Source: Nocardioides sp. Root1257 (lineage in GTDB: Bacteria; Actinomycetota; Actinomycetes; Propionibacteriales; Nocardioidaceae). From it: a stretch of DNA of 64,000 nucleotides. Shown one piece after another: positions 61,756 through 64,000 of the stretch. Every line of letters starts with the position of its first letter. The first letter of the stretch is position 1. The notes below the pieces were generated by a model. That model did no database searches. It worked only from the letters and a program-made list of their open reading frames with translations, and was not told where the DNA came from. The DNA lies in the NCBI RefSeq assembly GCF_001425175.1, contig NZ_LMDV01000008.1:482352-546351 (forward strand), in the 5' to 3' direction. The position numbers and the translations under genes were made by a program.

Positions 61756-64000
61756 GTGGGGGGAACTGCTGCACGTCCGCGCGCCGTCGGTGCGCTGAGA
61801 GTGCCTGTCGTCATCGCCGTCGTCGCTGCTGCGGCGCTGGTCGCCGTCCTCGCGCCGGTCAACGGCAGCGCCGACGCCGCCGTCTGCTCGAGCGGGGTCT
61901 CGACGTCCAACGCGTTCGGGGCGGCCACCGGGTGGACCGAGTTCGTCGAGGGCAACGGCAGCCGCGGGTCCGAGTCGGAGGGCGCCGTCGCGTACGGCGG
62001 CAGCCTGCCGACCGGCATGACGCTCGGCACCCGGCTGACCGGCTTCGCAGCGAGCTCGCCGAGCCTGGTCATCGCGGGGTCGCACGGCTCGGGCTACAAC
62101 CTGCAGTACGGCAGCGCGTACGTCGCGCCGAAGTCGGGCGTGAACTTCAACGGCGGCTCGGGCACCGGCTACCTCGCGTCGAACCCGATCGACTTCGCGA
62201 CCGCGTTCACCGCCCTGCGCGCGACCTCCGCCGCCTGGGGCGCCGCCGCCTCGACGGGCACCGTCACGACCGGGACGACCGGGGGCAACGCGGCGATCGT
62301 GCTCACCGGCACCAGCGCGTCGCTGAACGTCTTCAACCTCTCCGCCGGTGACGCCGCGGCCCTCGCCGGCGGCAAGCACCTCGGCCTCAGCGTGCCGAGC
62401 GGCGCGACCACGATCATCAACGTGCCCGGCACCTCGCCGACGATCGCCGGCCAGGCCTGGCTCGGCAGCGGGTCGAGCTGGAACCAGGCGTCCGACGGCA
62501 ACATCAAGGGCGCGTACGCCGGCCTCGTCTGGAACTTCCCCGCGGCCACCGCGGTCACCGTCAGCTACGGCTCGGCCTTCCCGGGGACGATCCTGGCCCC
62601 GAACGCCGCCGTCACCATCGCCTCGGCCGGGCACACCATCGGCCAGGTCCTCGCCGCGTCGTTCAGCTCCAACTACGAGACGCACCTGAACACGTTCCCG
62701 AGCACGGCCTGCGTCCCGTCGCCGCCCTCGAGCCCCGGCACGTCGGACGTCACGGTCACGAAGTCGGCCTCGGTCGCGAGCCCGCACGGTGGCGACACCC
62801 TGACCTACACGCTGACGGCGAAGAACGTCGGAGACGCGACCGCCACGGGCGTCGTGGTCCGCGACGAGCTGCCCAGCGGCGTCACCTATGTCTCGTCGAG
62901 CTCGCCGTGCACCCAGGCATCCGGCGTCGTCAGCTGCAGCGTCGGCTCCCTCGCTGCCGGCGCCTCGACCTCGGTCACCATCGCCGTGACGGCCAACCCG
63001 ATCGCCGGCGCCGGCCCCGTCTCGCACCCGCAGGCCAACCACTGGCTCACGCCGTACAAGGCCGAGACGCAGGTCGACCTCGAGCCCGGTCAGCAGCGCA
63101 CCATCACCCTCGCCTGCAGCGGCGACGACATCCTCAGCGACGGCCAGTTCCGGGTCGACCACGTCGACCAGGGCACCGGCGCGATCACCGACGTCAAGGT
63201 CCTCAGCGCGCAGACCACGGCACTGGGCACCTGGAAGGGCGTCATCCGCAACGACGCCACCGGACGCGCGCAGGCCAAGGCCTTCATCGTCTGCCTGCCC
63301 GAGCGGACCGAGGCGGCTGATCGCCAGACCGGCTACGCCGACAGCCACCGGCACACGCTGTCCGCGGACTCCGCGCTCGTCACCACCACGCAGTCGTACG
63401 GCGTCGGCCGGTCCACCGCGACCCTGACCTGCCCGACCGGCACGGTCGCGATCGCTCCGGGCTTCGACCTCTCGTCGGCCGGAGCGACGCTGGCCGGCTC
63501 CGAGACGACCCAGGCCAACCCGCGCGCGTGGACCTTCGTCCTCGACGTCACCGCGCCGGTGACCGCGACCCTCTCGGCGCGCTGCCTGCGGACCACGACC
63601 AGCGCCGTCCTCGGCCACACGCACGAGCTGCTCCTCACCCACGTCGTCCAGACGGTCACCGTCCCCGGCAGCACGGCCGCCGCGGGCAACGAGTTCCAGG
63701 TCATCTGCCCCGACGACGGCAAGGGCGTCGTCGCGACCTTCGAGCTGCCGCCGGGCGTGACGTCCTTCGGCAACGACCCGCGGCTCAAGGCGCGCGCCTT
63801 CCGGCTCTACAACCAGACGGGCGCCGCGAAGACCGCCACGCTCGACCTGGTCTGCCTCAAGGACCGCACCAGCACCGAGCAGATGGGCACCGCCGACCCG
63901 GTCGCCGTGGTCAACACCGCGACGGTCACCTCGACCTCGGCCGACGCCAACTCGGGCAACAACTCCGCCAGTGCCACGATCACGGTGCAGCCGGGCTCGA
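61756..64000 (+). CDS. Secreted choice-of-anchor A/DUF11 protein, C-terminus cut by the window
   Basis: The first 748 residues of a large exported protein. A signal peptide spans about residues 15-42. Residues 43-320 match the choice-of-anchor A domain (start TSNAFGAATGWTEF, later LAPNAAVTIASAGHTIGQV). After a Pro/Ser linker a DUF11 domain begins at about 331 (TKSASVASPHGGDTLTYTLT) and stops at 416; its final strand NTATVTSTSADANSGNN appears only at 720-736. The 300 residues between contain three repeats with Cys pairs 454/513, 559/610 and 651/700. GTG start; an in-frame GTG at 61801 is an alternative. Confidence 0.85.
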   Translation, partial: MGGTAARPRAVGALRVPVVIAVVAAAALVAVLAPVNGSADAAVCSSGVSTSNAFGAATGWTEFVEGNGSRGSESEGAVAYGGSLPTGMTLGTRLTGFAASSPSLVIAGSHGSGYNLQYGSAYVAPKSGVNFNGGSGTGYLASNPIDFATAFTALRATSAAWGAAASTGTVTTGTTGGNAAIVLTGTSASLNVFNLSAGDAAALAGGKHLGLSVPSGATTIINVPGTSPTIAGQAWLGSGSSWNQASDGNIKGAYAGLVWNFPAATAVTVSYGSAFPGTILAPNAAVTIASAGHTIGQVLAASFSSNYETHLNTFPSTACVPSPPSSPGTSDVTVTKSASVASPHGGDTLTYTLTAKNVGDATATGVVVRDELPSGVTYVSSSSPCTQASGVVSCSVGSLAAGASTSVTIAVTANPIAGAGPVSHPQANHWLTPYKAETQVDLEPGQQRTITLACSGDDILSDGQFRVDHVDQGTGAITDVKVLSAQTTALGTWKGVIRNDATGRAQAKAFIVCLPERTEAADRQTGYADSHRHTLSADSALVTTTQSYGVGRSTATLTCPTGTVAIAPGFDLSSAGATLAGSETTQANPRAWTFVLDVTAPVTATLSARCLRTTTSAVLGHTHELLLTHVVQTVTVPGSTAAAGNEFQVICPDDGKGVVATFELPPGVTSFGNDPRLKARAFRLYNQTGAAKTATLDLVCLKDRTSTEQMGTADPVAVVNTATVTSTSADANSGNNSASATITVQPGS

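Noticed and set aside
61654..63642. A 662-codon open frame on the minus strand
   Set aside because: It is the antisense of the choice-of-anchor A gene and is made of Arg/Gly/Asp-rich low-complexity residues; the plus frame has a signal peptide and known domains.

Overview
The window is a high-GC actinobacterial chromosome segment, most likely Nocardioides or a close relative (Nocardioidaceae). The organism call rests on gene order and protein style: the S10-spc-alpha ribosomal superoperon, a zinc-type S14, long Lys/Ala-rich or acidic tails on ribosomal proteins L4, S3 and L17, frequent GTG starts, many 4-bp ATGA/GTGA gene overlaps, and many apparently leaderless genes with a TANNNT box 5-7 bases before the start codon. 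No tRNA, rRNA, CRISPR array, insertion sequence or phage gene was seen.

Layout. (1) 1-5958, minus strand: a MoxR/DUF58/DUF4129/DUF4350 module behind a membrane protein, cut at the left edge inside DUF58, then an AhpD-like gene and a DapB-like dehydrogenase. (2) 6437-16080, plus: S10 and spc operons from rpsJ to rplO. A strong hairpin follows, then secY-adk-map (16246-18960). (3) 18981-22443: an insertion in the superoperon, made of a yybP-ykoY-type manganese riboswitch and a TerC gene, a luciferase-like oxidoreductase, and a minus-strand ECF sigma factor with a membrane partner. (4) 22753-26676, plus: infA-rpmJ-rpsM-rpsK-rpsD-rpoA-rplQ, ending in a clear terminator; L17 carries a C-terminal extension. 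(5) 26800-29730: a divergent GntR/PfkB pair and a thioredoxin-reductase-like fusion, lying between rplQ and truA. (6) 29770-32577: truA, a methyltransferase, a membrane protein and a DinB/MDMPI-type protein.

(7) 32616-37394, minus: a complete branched-chain-amino-acid-type (Liv) ABC importer, divergent from a PucR-like regulator. (8) 38859-47024, minus: an eight-gene acyl-CoA catabolic operon (two SDRs, an APH-type kinase, four acyl-CoA dehydrogenases, an esterase), divergent from a TetR regulator with an operator-like inverted repeat between them. The kinase and its neighbouring dehydrogenase look like the two halves of mammalian ACAD10/ACAD11, which suggests degradation of 4-hydroxyacyl-CoAs. 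(9) 47746-49961: an aldo-keto reductase, a GntR/FCD regulator and a histidine-bearing membrane protein. (10) 49965-55556, minus: four exported or membrane proteins (FG-GAP protein, PAP2 enzyme, beta-propeller-like protein, alpha/beta hydrolase). (11) 55639-58349: an ABC-F ATPase overlapping a tandem GNAT protein. (12) 58460-61629: HtrA protease with its terminator, and a MarR regulator divergent from an MFS exporter across two palindromic operators. (13) 61756 to the right edge: a secreted choice-of-anchor A/DUF11 protein whose DUF11 domain is interrupted by three two-cysteine repeats.

The most notable items are the interrupted DUF11 domain, the split ACAD10/11 pair, the pseudo-receiver/TrxR-like fusion, the L17 extension, and the riboswitch-TerC unit inside the ribosomal cluster. 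All function calls come from reading motifs and from knowledge of protein families; no database search was run.
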